The notes under the pieces were generated by a model that was given only the letters and a program-made list of their open reading frames with translations, searched no databases and was not told the DNA's origin. A program made the position numbers and the translations under genes. Source: Bacteroidales bacterium (GTDB taxonomy: Bacteria; Bacteroidota; Bacteroidia; Bacteroidales; Bacteroidaceae). Taken from it: a stretch of DNA of 64,000 bases. The stretch is from positions 1-64,000 of the forward strand of contig SUXS01000009.1 in assembly GCA_015060865.1 (NCBI GenBank), written 5' to 3'. Positions 26,901-34,530 of this stretch are shown in pieces (within the stretch, counting starts at the first letter, position 1; each line of letters begins with the position of its first letter).

Positions 26901-27140
26901 GCGCTCCTTCTCGATAACCTTCTCTACGAAGAACGGGGTCACGGGCAAGAAGTAGATCTTGTCGGCCACACCTTCGCTTGTCTGTACTGTAGCAATGTTC
27001 GGATTGATGAGCACCGTGCTGATACCCTCTTCGCGCAGAGCCTTCAATGCCTGTGAGCCTGAGTAGTCGAACTCGCCAGCCTCACCAATCTTCAATGCGC
27101 CCGAACCTAAGAGCAATACTTTATTGAATTTCTTTTCCAT
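23916..27140 (-). CDS. carB: Carbamoyl-phosphate synthase large chain, eukaryote-like type
   Basis: The 1074-aa chain has two ATP-grasp halves (first with GQTALNCG and RAAYALGGLGSG, second with GGQIPNN and RPSYVLSGAAMN) and a C-terminal MGS-like regulatory domain (ATGGSSRYL). It makes carbamoyl phosphate from bicarbonate, ATP and ammonia. The stretch EFAGVHSGDATIQFPPQ followed by ISGPFNIQFL and NLRASRSFPFVSK reads more like animal CPS than like E. coli CarB. It lies downstream of purF-like and carA genes on one strand, separated from carA by 193 nt that include repeats. Its partner CarA lacks the catalytic glutaminase residues, so the complex may use free ammonia. Confidence 0.95.
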   Translation of the reverse strand: MEKKFNKVLLLGSGALKIGEAGEFDYSGSQALKALREEGISTVLINPNIATVQTSEGVADKIYFLPVTPFFVEKVIEKERPDGILLAFGGQTALNCGVKLYENKVLEKYNVQVLGTPVQAIIDTEDRELFNRKLEEIDVKIIKSEAVENIEDARAAAERLGYPVIIRAAYALGGLGSGFCDNEEELNKLAEKAFSFSPQVLVEKSLKGWKEIEYEVVRDAYDNCITVCNMENFDPLGIHTGESIVVAPTQTLTASECNKLRELAIRIVRHVGIVGECNVQFAFDTESEDYRVIEVNARLSRSSALASKATGFPLAFVAAKIGLGYGLFDLKNSVTKITTSFFEPAIDYIVCKIPRWDLGKFRGVDREIGSAMKSVGEVMSIGRTFEEVIQKGLRMIGQGMHGFVDNKELEIADVDKALREPTDKRIFVISKAMRAGYTIDQIHELTKIDRWFLQKLMNIMNTSKELHTYNGLDNVPAELLRKAKVQGFTDFQISRAVGLEEQLGVDEGLMAVRLRRKELGITPVVKQIDTLAAEYPAQTNYLYLTYAGTEHDIDFAHDDKSIIVLGSGAYRIGSSVEFDWCGVQALNTIRKEGYRSVMINYNPETVSTDYDMCDRLFFDELTFERVMDVIELECPMGVIVSTGGQIPNNLAMSLDRMGVRLLGTQAKYIDNAEDRDKFSAMLDRIGVDQPEWSALTSMDDINAFIEKVGFPVLVRPSYVLSGAAMNVCSNQDELERFLNLAANVSKKHPVVVSRFIENAKEVEMDAVAKDGEIIAYAISEHIEFAGVHSGDATIQFPPQKLYVETMRRIKRISRKIAKELNISGPFNIQFLARENDIKVIECNLRASRSFPFVSKVLKINLIELATKIMLGLPVEKPEKNLFDLDYVGIKASQFSFNRLQKADPVLGVDMASTGEVGCIGDDTSVAVLESMLSVGQRIPEKNILLSTGTSKQKAAMLDAAKLLVSKGYKLFATGGSSRYLTENGVENTLVYWPSEEGMQPQALDMLHRKEIDMVVNLPKNLTAGELTNGYKIRRAAVDLNIPLLTNARLAEAFINAFCTLSVDDIPIKSWDEFK

Positions 27141-27333
27141 AATATTTTATATTTGGGGAGTTAAAGGGAGTTAGAGGGAGATATCACTTCGCTTTGCTTC
27201 GTTAAGGAGTTAAATGCCAATAGTTTTTTCGAGCGTTCATTACATTTGCCTTTGGCCCCTGCGGGCGGCGACCTAAAGGTTGGCCTTTATCTCCTTTTAT
27301 CTCCATTTTACTCCATTTATCTCCTATATTATT
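27141..27333. repeat. Repeat-filled spacer between carA and carB
   Basis: No gene. It has GGGAGTTA-type repeats near 27156-27182, a 26-base block (27246-27271) that recurs inverted with one mismatch at 54344-54369, and about four 9-10 base ATCTCC units near 27285-27325. Confidence 0.65.
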
Positions 27334-28401
27334 TTAGATAAGTTTCACGAAATCATCCATCAGGTTATCCTTCTGGTAGCCACGGCTGCAAGCCTCGGGA
27401 GCAAACTGTGTTCCTATCCAGGGCTTCTCCTCGTGGCGGATACCATCCACAGCACCGTCGTTCATGTTGGTGAACAGCACCTTCCAACCTGCGGGGAGCG
27501 TGCTCTCCACAATGGCATAGCCTACGTTCTGGTTGGTGATGTAGCAGCTGTTGCTACCTGTAAGGCGTGAGGGCTGGTTGGCACCGTGATGACCAAACTT
27601 GAGTTTCTCCACCTTTGCACCGGCAGCAAGACCCATCAGCTGGCAGCCGAGTCCGATACCGAGGATAGGCTTCGCTGTCTCCATAGCCTTGGCTATGTTT
27701 GCAACGGTAGCTGTATAGAGGTTGGGATTGCCGGGACCGGCACTTACCACCACTGCATCGTAGTTCAATGCCGTGAAGTCGTAGTCGTAAGGCACGCGCA
27801 CAACCTCGAGGTCATGAGCCACGAGAGAGCGGATAAGGCTGTGCTTGACACCGCAGTCTATGAGCACTACCTTCTTGGCAGCACCTTCGTTGTAGGTCAC
27901 GGGAGCCTCACAAGAGACCTCGGCAACATAGTTTACTGTGTCATAGGCAGCAGCTTGGGGTTGAAGTTCGGCTTCACCGATAACAATCTGGCCGCCCATC
28001 ACACCTTCGTTACGCAAAGCCTTGGTCAAGGCACGAGTGTCGATGCCCGTGATACCGGGAACCCCTTCGCGCTTCATCCAAGCATCGAGGGTCTCAGCGG
28101 CATTCCAGTGGCTGTACTCCTCGCTATAGTCGGTCACGATGAGTCCGCGCACCTGTATCTTGTTGCTCTCGAAGAATTTCTCCAAGCCTAATTCCTTCAC
28201 TTCGTGGGAGGGCACACCATAGTTGCCAACCAACGGATAGGTCAGCGCCAACAGCTGTCCTGCATACGCGGCATCCGTCAAACTCTCGGGATAGCCGGTC
28301 ATTGCCGTGCAGAATACCACTTCGCCCACCGCCGGCTTTTCACAGCCGAAAGCAGTGCCCTCGAAGCGCATTCCATTGTCCAAAACTAACGTTGCTTTCA
28401 T
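27334..28401 (-). CDS. carA: Carbamoyl-phosphate synthase small chain with inactivated glutaminase site
   Basis: The 355-aa protein has the CarA N-terminal domain (TAMTGYPESLTDAAYAGQ, GITGIDTRALTK) and a class I glutaminase domain. In that domain the usual nucleophile motif GICxG reads GIGLGCQ (about residues 247-253, bases 27640-27660), the usual QNHG reads QNVG, and the usual QFHPEA reads QFAPEA (about 330). The catalytic Cys and two functional His residues are thus Gly, Val and Ala, while the fold-forming parts are kept. The protein probably cannot hydrolyse glutamine and may have a structural or regulatory role, as in ammonia-using CPS I, where the Cys is also lost. It lies 17 nt downstream of the purF-like gene. 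Confidence 0.9.
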   Translation of the reverse strand: MKATLVLDNGMRFEGTAFGCEKPAVGEVVFCTAMTGYPESLTDAAYAGQLLALTYPLVGNYGVPSHEVKELGLEKFFESNKIQVRGLIVTDYSEEYSHWNAAETLDAWMKREGVPGITGIDTRALTKALRNEGVMGGQIVIGEAELQPQAAAYDTVNYVAEVSCEAPVTYNEGAAKKVVLIDCGVKHSLIRSLVAHDLEVVRVPYDYDFTALNYDAVVVSAGPGNPNLYTATVANIAKAMETAKPILGIGLGCQLMGLAAGAKVEKLKFGHHGANQPSRLTGSNSCYITNQNVGYAIVESTLPAGWKVLFTNMNDGAVDGIRHEEKPWIGTQFAPEACSRGYQKDNLMDDFVKLI

Positions 28402-28418
28402 AAGTATATATATGTATA

Positions 28419-30305
28419 TTATTTATTATATTTCTGCTCGTAGTATTCCACGAATACTTGGTTTACACGCTTCACACCATGCGGAGTGGGATAATCACCG
28501 GTGAAGTACCAGTCGCCCGGATGGTTGGGACATGCCTTGTGCAGGCCCTCGATGGGCTGGAACACGATCTCCACCTCAGACTTGAGCGTCTTCGGGCGCA
28601 AGAGTTCCACAATCTTGGCCGAAATTTCCTCATCGGTGAACGGAGCGTAGATGTCTTTCACCTTGTTCTCCATCTGGTCGAGCGGCAAGTTGATCTGCTC
28701 CTTACAAGCATTGTATGCATCAATTACCTTATGCCACATACCGCGCTCCTGCAACAGCTCCATAGCAGCCTTGAAGGCGATGAAGTGGTCCATTGTCTCC
28801 ATATCGATACCGTAGAAGTCCGGGTAACGGATCTGGGGCGATGAGCTCACGATGACAATCTTCTTGGGGTTCAAGCGGTCAAGAATGCTGAGGATACTCT
28901 GCTTCAGCGTGGTACCACGCACAATACTGTCATCGATTACTACCAGATAGTCCTTGCCCGGCACGATGCTGCCATAAGTGATGTCGTAAACGTGTGAGGC
29001 GAGGTCGTCACGGCTGGTACCTTCGGTGATGAAGGTACGCAACTTGATGTCCTTGATGGCCACCTTCTCACTACGGATACGCTTCGAGAGGATTTCGTGC
29101 AGTTCCTCATCGGTAGGTTTGTGATCGAGTGCAGCGATTTGCTGTATCTTCTGCTCATTGAGGTATTCCTCAAAACCCTCAACGAGACCAAACGAAGCCA
29201 CCTCTGCTGTGTTGGGGATAAACGAGAATACTGCGTTCTCCACATCATTGTTGATGGCCTTGAGTACAGGTTTGAGAAGCATCTTACCCAACTGCTTACG
29301 CTCTTGATAGATGTCGCAGTCGTTACCACGGCTCGTATAGATGCGCTCGAATGAGCAGGGGGCAAATCCCTTCTGCTCCATTATCTGCTCGAAGCGCAAC
29401 TCTCCGTGACGATTGATGAGCAGTGCCTGACCGGGCAGCAGCTCGTGCACCTCATCGGCCTCCACGTCCATGGCAGTCTGTATGGCCGGACGTTCCGATG
29501 CCACGACAATGACTTCGTCGTTCTTGTACCAGAAGGCTGTACGTACACCCCATGGGTCGCGGATGGCAAAGGCCTCGCCACTCCCCGTGACACCCTCAAT
29601 CACGTAGCCACCATCCCAAATGGGACATGCGGTGCGCAGCACATTGGCCATATCAAGGTTCTCTTCTATGTATTCGGTAATCTCGCGGTTCTTCTTGCCC
29701 ATCAGTTCGGCAATGCCAAACACGCGCTCCACCTCACGGTCGAGGCGGTGGCCCATGTGCTCAAGCAAGAAGTAGCTGTCGGCAAAACGACGCGGATGCT
29801 GGCCCTTTTCTATCAGTTCGTTATATACCTCCTCGTTGTTGATCATCGAGAAGTTGCCGCAGAGAGCCAGGTTCTTGGCCTTCCAGTTGTTGCGACGGAG
29901 GAAGGGATGCACGTAGGCGATGCCACTCTTGCCCGTGGTAGAGTAGCGCAAGTGACCCATATAGAGCTCACCGGCAAACGGCATGTTCACCGCAGCGAAG
30001 TCAGGGTCGTTAATCTGTTCGCGGGTATAGTTGTTGGCATACCCTTTGTATGTAGTGTTGAATACTTCGGGGATGGCGCTTGAGCCGAGTGCACGTTCAC
30101 GGAACATATACTCCTCGCCAGGCTCTGCGTGCATCTTCACACAAGCGATACCGGCGCCCTCCTGGCCACGGTTCTTCTGCTTCTCCATCATGAGATAGAG
30201 CTTATGCATCGGATACTGCCATGTTCCGTACTTCTGCTGATAGTAGCTCAGCGGTTTCAACAAACGAATCATTACGATTCCACAATCATGATTCAACGGT
30301 TCCAT
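28419..30305 (-). CDS. Amidophosphoribosyltransferase-like protein (PurF family, 628 aa)
   Basis: The N-terminal Ntn glutaminase domain starts after a short propeptide, with Cys8 in NHDCGI as predicted nucleophile, followed by NRGQEGAGIA and GHLRYSTTG. The C-terminal part has a type I PRTase PRPP loop, VIDDSIVRGTT, and SSSPQIRYPDFYGID as in PurF. The usual oxyanion motif HNGN reads LCGN, so the Asn is replaced by Cys. The protein is about 150 aa longer than common PurF. It may make phosphoribosylamine for purine synthesis. It is the first gene of a set with carA and carB, placing purine and pyrimidine entry steps in one transcript. Upstream lie a leader ORF and a terminator-like hairpin that could attenuate it. 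Confidence 0.85.
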   Translation of the reverse strand: MEPLNHDCGIVMIRLLKPLSYYQQKYGTWQYPMHKLYLMMEKQKNRGQEGAGIACVKMHAEPGEEYMFRERALGSSAIPEVFNTTYKGYANNYTREQINDPDFAAVNMPFAGELYMGHLRYSTTGKSGIAYVHPFLRRNNWKAKNLALCGNFSMINNEEVYNELIEKGQHPRRFADSYFLLEHMGHRLDREVERVFGIAELMGKKNREITEYIEENLDMANVLRTACPIWDGGYVIEGVTGSGEAFAIRDPWGVRTAFWYKNDEVIVVASERPAIQTAMDVEADEVHELLPGQALLINRHGELRFEQIMEQKGFAPCSFERIYTSRGNDCDIYQERKQLGKMLLKPVLKAINNDVENAVFSFIPNTAEVASFGLVEGFEEYLNEQKIQQIAALDHKPTDEELHEILSKRIRSEKVAIKDIKLRTFITEGTSRDDLASHVYDITYGSIVPGKDYLVVIDDSIVRGTTLKQSILSILDRLNPKKIVIVSSSPQIRYPDFYGIDMETMDHFIAFKAAMELLQERGMWHKVIDAYNACKEQINLPLDQMENKVKDIYAPFTDEEISAKIVELLRPKTLKSEVEIVFQPIEGLHKACPNHPGDWYFTGDYPTPHGVKRVNQVFVEYYEQKYNK

Positions 30306-30356
30306 TGTTTTCTTTTTTACTTTTTTCTTCTATACCAACTATTACCTATTACTTTT

Positions 30357-30384
30357 CAATAGTCAATTGTCAATTATAAATTGC
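30357..30384. repeat. Heptamer array, CAATTGT-type words
   Basis: Four 7-base units (CAATAGT, CAATTGT, CAATTAT, AAATTGC) lie upstream of the purF-like start. Confidence 0.65.
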
Positions 30385-30391
30385 CCAATAT

Positions 30392-30436
30392 AAAAAACAT
30401 CCCCTTACAGCGACAGACAAAGACGGCTGCAAAGGG
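30392..30436 (-). terminator. Attenuator-like hairpin upstream of the purF-like gene
   Basis: On the minus strand a CCCTT-(t)-GCAGC stem pairs with GCTGT-AAGGG and is followed, after a few bases, by T6. It overlaps the end of the small leader ORF. Confidence 0.55.
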
Positions 30437-30578
30437 ATACCAGAAAAATACACATTAAAGCAAAAGAGTGGCGCTGCTGCTTACGCATCGGAAACGACGA
30501 GCGTCTTATTTGAGAATACTGCTGCAAATCCTCTAAACGAGAATTCATCGACAGCCATTTATCATACAGACACGACAT
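30405..30578 (-). CDS. Possible 57-aa leader ORF upstream of the purF-carAB operon
   Basis: The frame starts with ATG about 20 nt after the predicted transcription start and ends inside the terminator-like hairpin. The product begins MSCLYDKWLSMNSRLEDLQQ, is basic in the middle (RRSSFPMRKQQRH) and ends with a hydrophobic segment (FALMCIFLVSLC). No family is recognised. The position suits either a leader peptide involved in attenuation or a small membrane protein. It could also be a chance frame. Confidence 0.35.
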   Translation of the reverse strand: MSCLYDKWLSMNSRLEDLQQYSQIRRSSFPMRKQQRHSFALMCIFLVSLCSRLCLSL

Positions 30579-30604
30579 AATGCAAAGTCACTTTTTTGTT
30601 CGCG

Positions 30605-30612
30605 CAAAATTA
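30605..30612 (-). promoter_or_regulatory. Promoter of the purF-carA-carB operon
   Basis: TAATTTTG on the minus strand is an exact TAnnTTTG box. It is back to back with the tRNA-Thr promoter about 100 bp away. Confidence 0.6.
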
Positions 30613-30714
30613 CAAATAAAAATCCAAATTACATGCCTACTACACCTATTATATTTAAAATAAATTTTAGATTTTCACACCCGACCATACGTTTCAAAAA
30701 AACTGCAGATTTTA

Positions 30715-30746
30715 TTTGGCAGTTAGCGCAAAATATTCTACTTTTG
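30715..30746 (+). promoter_or_regulatory. tRNA-Thr promoter
   Basis: TTTG (30715-30718), a 20-base gap and TACTTTTG (30739-30746) give a full consensus promoter 13 bases before the tRNA. Confidence 0.8.
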
Positions 30747-30755
30747 CATCCGCTT

Positions 30756-30832
<77 letters not shown>

Positions 30833-30947
30833 CAAGATTGCAAAAAATGTCATTAATATCTCATTTCAATCTTTCTTTTCTTTTTTGATTTTTAATTCTT
30901 GTAATAAGGCTATATTGTTGTTATTGCAAAAATTGAAAATCTTTTTG

Positions 30948-30955
30948 TATATTTG
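30948..30955 (+). promoter_or_regulatory. thrC promoter
   Basis: TATATTTG matches the -7 box, with ATTG 21 bases upstream. The leader contains a small AGAGGC/GCCTCT hairpin (30973-30990). Confidence 0.55.
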
Positions 30956-31021
30956 CCACACAAATAATGGTAGAGGCGTTTTGGCCTCTTGGGTATAGGT
31001 TAGTTAAGAAAGATTGTAAGC

Positions 31022-32359
31022 ATGAAATATTATAGCACCAACCGACAGGCGCCGCTGGCCTCGCTCGAGGAGGCGGTGGTACGTGGCCTTGCCACAGACA
31101 AGGGATTGTATATGCCCGAACGTATAAAGCAGCTGCCGAAGGAGTTCTTCGACGGCATTGCAGAGATGGGTTTTCAGGAGATTGCCTACCACGTGGCCGA
31201 TGCCTTCTTCGGTGAGGATATCCCTGCCGAGGAACTGAAGCGTATCGTGTATGACACGCTGGCGTTCGATGCCCCCGTGGTGCATGTGGATGGCAATATC
31301 CATTCGCTGGAGCTCTATCACGGCCCCACATTGGCGTTCAAGGATGTGGGCGCCCGATTCATGGCACGGTTGCTGGGCCACTTTATCAAAAACGATAACG
31401 TTAACGAACACGAAGACTGCAATGTGCGGCAGACGGGTGAGGTGAACGTGCTCGTAGCTACTTCGGGAGACACGGGTTCGGCTGTGGCCAATGGATTTCT
31501 CGGTGTGGAAGGCATCCATGTGTATGTGCTCTATCCGAAGGGTAAGGTGAGCGCCATTCAGGAGTGCCAGTTCACTACGCTGGGGCAGAATATCACGGCG
31601 CTGGAGGTGGATGGTGTGTTTGACGACTGCCAGCGCCTGGTGAAGAGCGCCTTCATGGATGCGGAGCTGAATGCTCACATGCGGCTCACCTCGGCCAACT
31701 CGATCAACGTGGCGAGATTCCTCCCGCAGGCATTTTACTATTTCTATGCCTATGCGCAGATGAAGCGTCAGGGCAAGGAGGACGAATTGGTGATATGTGT
31801 GCCCAGCGGCAACTTCGGTAACATCTGTGCCGGACTCTTTGCTCATCGCATGGGTCTCCCCATCAAGCGCTTCATAGCAGCCAACAACAGCAACGACATC
31901 TTCTATCAATACCTGCTGACGGGTGAGTACTGCCCGCGTGCCTCGGTGCAGACCATTGCCAATGCGATGGATGTGGGCGACCCGAGCAACTTTGCCCGCA
32001 TACTCGACCTCTATGGCCACTCGCATGCCGATATATGCAAGCTCATCAGCGGTGCGGCCTATACCGACGAGCAGATTGCCGAGACACTGGCCGACACCTA
32101 TCACCGCACGGGCTACCTGCTCGACCCGCACGGAGCCTGTGGTTACCGTGCCCTAAGCGAGGGCTTACGCGACGGTGAGCAGGGCGTGTTCCTTGAGACG
32201 GCTCATCCGGCCAAGTTCCGTGATACGGTAGAGGGCATCATAGGTGATGAGGTGGCTATCCCCGAGAAGCTGCAGGCTTTCATGAGCGGCACCAAGCAGT
32301 CGGTACCCATGACGGCGGCGTTCGAGAAGTTTAAAGTGTATTTGTTGTCGGTACGATAG
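31022..32359 (+). CDS. thrC: Threonine synthase
   Basis: The 445-aa PLP enzyme converts O-phosphohomoserine to threonine. It shows the N-terminal MKYYSTNRQAPLASLEEAVVRGLATDKGLYMP, the PLP lysine in LAFKDVGARF, the ATSGDTGSAVANG phosphate-binding loop, and FARIL and GYLLDPHGACGY near the end. Length and order fit the long thrC class. In many Bacteroides, thrC sits with thrA and a phosphoglycerate mutase; here it stands alone behind tRNA-Thr with its own promoter. Confidence 0.96.
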   Translation: MKYYSTNRQAPLASLEEAVVRGLATDKGLYMPERIKQLPKEFFDGIAEMGFQEIAYHVADAFFGEDIPAEELKRIVYDTLAFDAPVVHVDGNIHSLELYHGPTLAFKDVGARFMARLLGHFIKNDNVNEHEDCNVRQTGEVNVLVATSGDTGSAVANGFLGVEGIHVYVLYPKGKVSAIQECQFTTLGQNITALEVDGVFDDCQRLVKSAFMDAELNAHMRLTSANSINVARFLPQAFYYFYAYAQMKRQGKEDELVICVPSGNFGNICAGLFAHRMGLPIKRFIAANNSNDIFYQYLLTGEYCPRASVQTIANAMDVGDPSNFARILDLYGHSHADICKLISGAAYTDEQIAETLADTYHRTGYLLDPHGACGYRALSEGLRDGEQGVFLETAHPAKFRDTVEGIIGDEVAIPEKLQAFMSGTKQSVPMTAAFEKFKVYLLSVR

Positions 32360-32923
32360 ATGAGTATGATGAAGGGGGGCATCGCAACTGAGACCTAGAG
32401 GGTGGGATATATGATGCTTAAGTGTATAAATAGTGGTGTCATGAAATTTATCTAACATGTACTTGCTGACCCCTTTCAGGGAAAATACCATTGGAAAGTT
32501 AATTGTTTCTAGGGAGCTTTGGATCTGCTATCAGAAAATTGATATTGGCAGGTCTACATCGTTTAGGGAGGTATGGCAAGTATGGTAGCCTAGTGCTTTT
32601 GCATACTATGGAATGAATTCTATGCATACTCCCCAACGGCTTTGCTTGTTTACGGGGCATTTGCATGAACCATATTGGCTGACAACCTCAATGTGCTTCT
32701 CTTCGGTATAGGTCTTTATAAAGATGTGGTCAACAAACTAATGATAGGAGTTGGGAAATAAATCGTGAATACTACCGATGTAGTATGTAACTGTAAATAA
32801 TGTGAGAATCCTTTGTTAATATCTATGTGGTTGTTGTTGACGTTCTTTTCTAGATCTTCAGTATGATATGGATATTATTTGTACAATAATCCACGCGGAT
32901 AAACGTACGGTTGATTCTGCCGA
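32360..32923. other. 560-bp gap without a supported gene
   Basis: The sequence is moderately AT-rich with only short frames. I see no conserved motif, strong terminator or long repeat. It may be decayed coding sequence. Confidence 0.4.
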
Positions 32924-33854
32924 TTACTTCCTTCTCCATACAATATAGCTGGTGTTCTTGGGCATGCGGCGGCGGCCGGCATAGCAGTCGTCGTAGCCAA
33001 ATTCGTGGGCGATGCCTTCACGGTCGACGGCCCAGCCGTAGGCGGTGGAGCCTACGAGGTAGATGGCGTTGTCGGTGCCCATGTCGGCGAGAGCTTGGGC
33101 AAAGTCGTTGAACGACTCCTTGGCGAGGGTCTCTACCATAAATATTACACCGTCCATATCGCAGATGCCTCGGCGAATGGCTTTGCCTTTGGGCTCATTA
33201 AAAATGGGTGTCCCGTTATCGACCAGTGGATACTGGCGGAAGAAGTAGCCGCCTCGCTCGGTAGCCTGCTCGAAGAGGGGTGAGTTGTCGGCTACGCCCA
33301 CGGTGACCTTACCATCGATAGAGGCACAATATCCTTTCTTGGATAATCCCCACGCTTTAGGTACGCCTTTTAAAACAAAGGCTCCTACGATGCCGCCATT
33401 GTCGGCTCTCACGTCGGCCGCTTGGGCGGCATAAACGATGGTGGTGTCCTGGCGGTTCATGCGGCCTATCTGTAACGACATCTCTGCATGGTGGGGAATA
33501 TACATTCGGATAGGAATATCATTTATAATAGTGTCGCGTATTTCTGTATAACCTATGGTTGTAGAATCATTGGGGACAATATTTATTTGCTGTCTCTTTA
33601 TAAGTGGCTCAGACTCTATAAGTGGTTCGAAATAAGCTGGCTCCTCTTCATATAACATTGCTTCCCTATAGGATGAAATTTTATGTATAATAATTCCTGT
33701 TATTATAATATATTATAATAAAAATAGCTCCTAAAATTAACCAACGCCGTATGTTTTTAAATCTCTTGGGTGGTTTAGGATTGGGCACGGGAAGTGAGTC
33801 GCTTCCGATGACACGAATCTCCGTATCCTGGATTTCTTTTTCCAGCAAAATCAT
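32924..33854 (-). pseudogene. Phosphodiester glycosidase family protein, frameshifted in its membrane anchor
   Basis: Frame 1 starts at ATG 33854 (overlapping the LytTR stop by ATGA) and gives 57 aa: MILLEKEIQDTEIRVIGSDS, then a proline-rich basic stretch and a hydrophobic WLILGAIFIII, then a stop at 33681-33683. Frame 2, offset, continues from about 33700 through HKISSYREAMLYEEEP into a 244-aa body. The body has GYCASIDGKVTVGVADNSPL and GICDMDGVIFMV, then YLVGSTAYGW, like the NAGPA (phosphodiester glycosidase) domain. A one-base-type shift in the AT-rich run at about 33690-33720 joins them into a roughly 305-aa type II membrane protein. The gene is broken, recoded, or misread in the assembly. 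Confidence 0.65.
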
Positions 33855-34221
33855 AGTGTTGCCTCCTTTTCTATCAGCTCTTTCAACTGTTTCAATGCCT
33901 CCTTGGATGCCGTTACCGTGTGGCTGAATGTTGCCACATCGGAGAGCGTGAGCTTCTGCTTGGTGACATTGATGTAGTAGATGTACGAGCGATTTATAAT
34001 TAGACTCTTACCAATACGAATGAAGTTGTTGCCCTCGGCACCCAGCTGGTCGGCAATCATGCGCTCTATCTGTCCCAGTTGGAAGGTGAGCATGCGCATC
34101 TCGCCGTCGGTCTGCATGAGGGTAGAGTAGAGTAGTTGCCGTCTGATGCGATGTAGATGATGCGCTCCGGTGCTATGCGCACCAGGTCAATCGAGGTAGA
34201 TATGACAAGCTGTTTCTTCAT
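33851..34221 (-). pseudogene. LytTR DNA-binding protein with a 5-bp frameshift
   Basis: The first frame from ATG 34221 reads MKKQLVISTSIDLVRIAPER, then IIYIASDGNYSTL, the start of a stand-alone LytTR domain. The second frame (88 aa from 34117) continues as MQTDGEMRMLTFQLGQIERM, then FIRIGKSLIINRSYI and a C-terminal helix. The two frames are separated by a tandem pentamer (TACTC TACTC TACCC at about 34120-34140 on the minus strand). Removing one pentamer restores a 122-aa protein with NYSTLMQTDGE. The pair with the glycosidase downstream (ATGA overlap) forms one small operon in which both genes are out of frame. Confidence 0.65.
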
Positions 34222-34270
34222 TCCAAATCAAAAGCAGAACGGGCGGGTGCTGTTGTCGTTCTTGCGAGGG

Positions 34271-34301
34271 CAAAGGTAATATGGTTCGACCAAATGACAA
34301 A
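34271..34301 (-). promoter_or_regulatory. Promoter of the LytTR-glycosidase pair
   Basis: TACCTTTG (34271-34278, minus) with TTTG 19 bases upstream (34298-34301) is a full consensus promoter, so the operon is still likely to be transcribed. Confidence 0.7.
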
Positions 34302-34530
34302 AAATATCTTCGCAGAATGTATGAAATGGTGGTTTGAGTGTATGAAATGAACAGTTGTTGTGAGGAAACGAATGTTGTTGGGTGGAAAAATCACTATAAA
34401 TAGGTATTGTGTGAATGGTTGGTTTGCATTATCTTTGCAAGAAATTCGTCCATGATCACTAGACTCCATGAAGGCTGATGAGTGACCTGTGTAGCGGTGA
34501 ATCATTGTGACTTACAAAGATTAGACGAAG

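Noticed and set aside
32165-32491. 108-aa minus-strand frame overlapping the thrC end
   Set aside because: It is antisense to a clear thrC and shows no family features.
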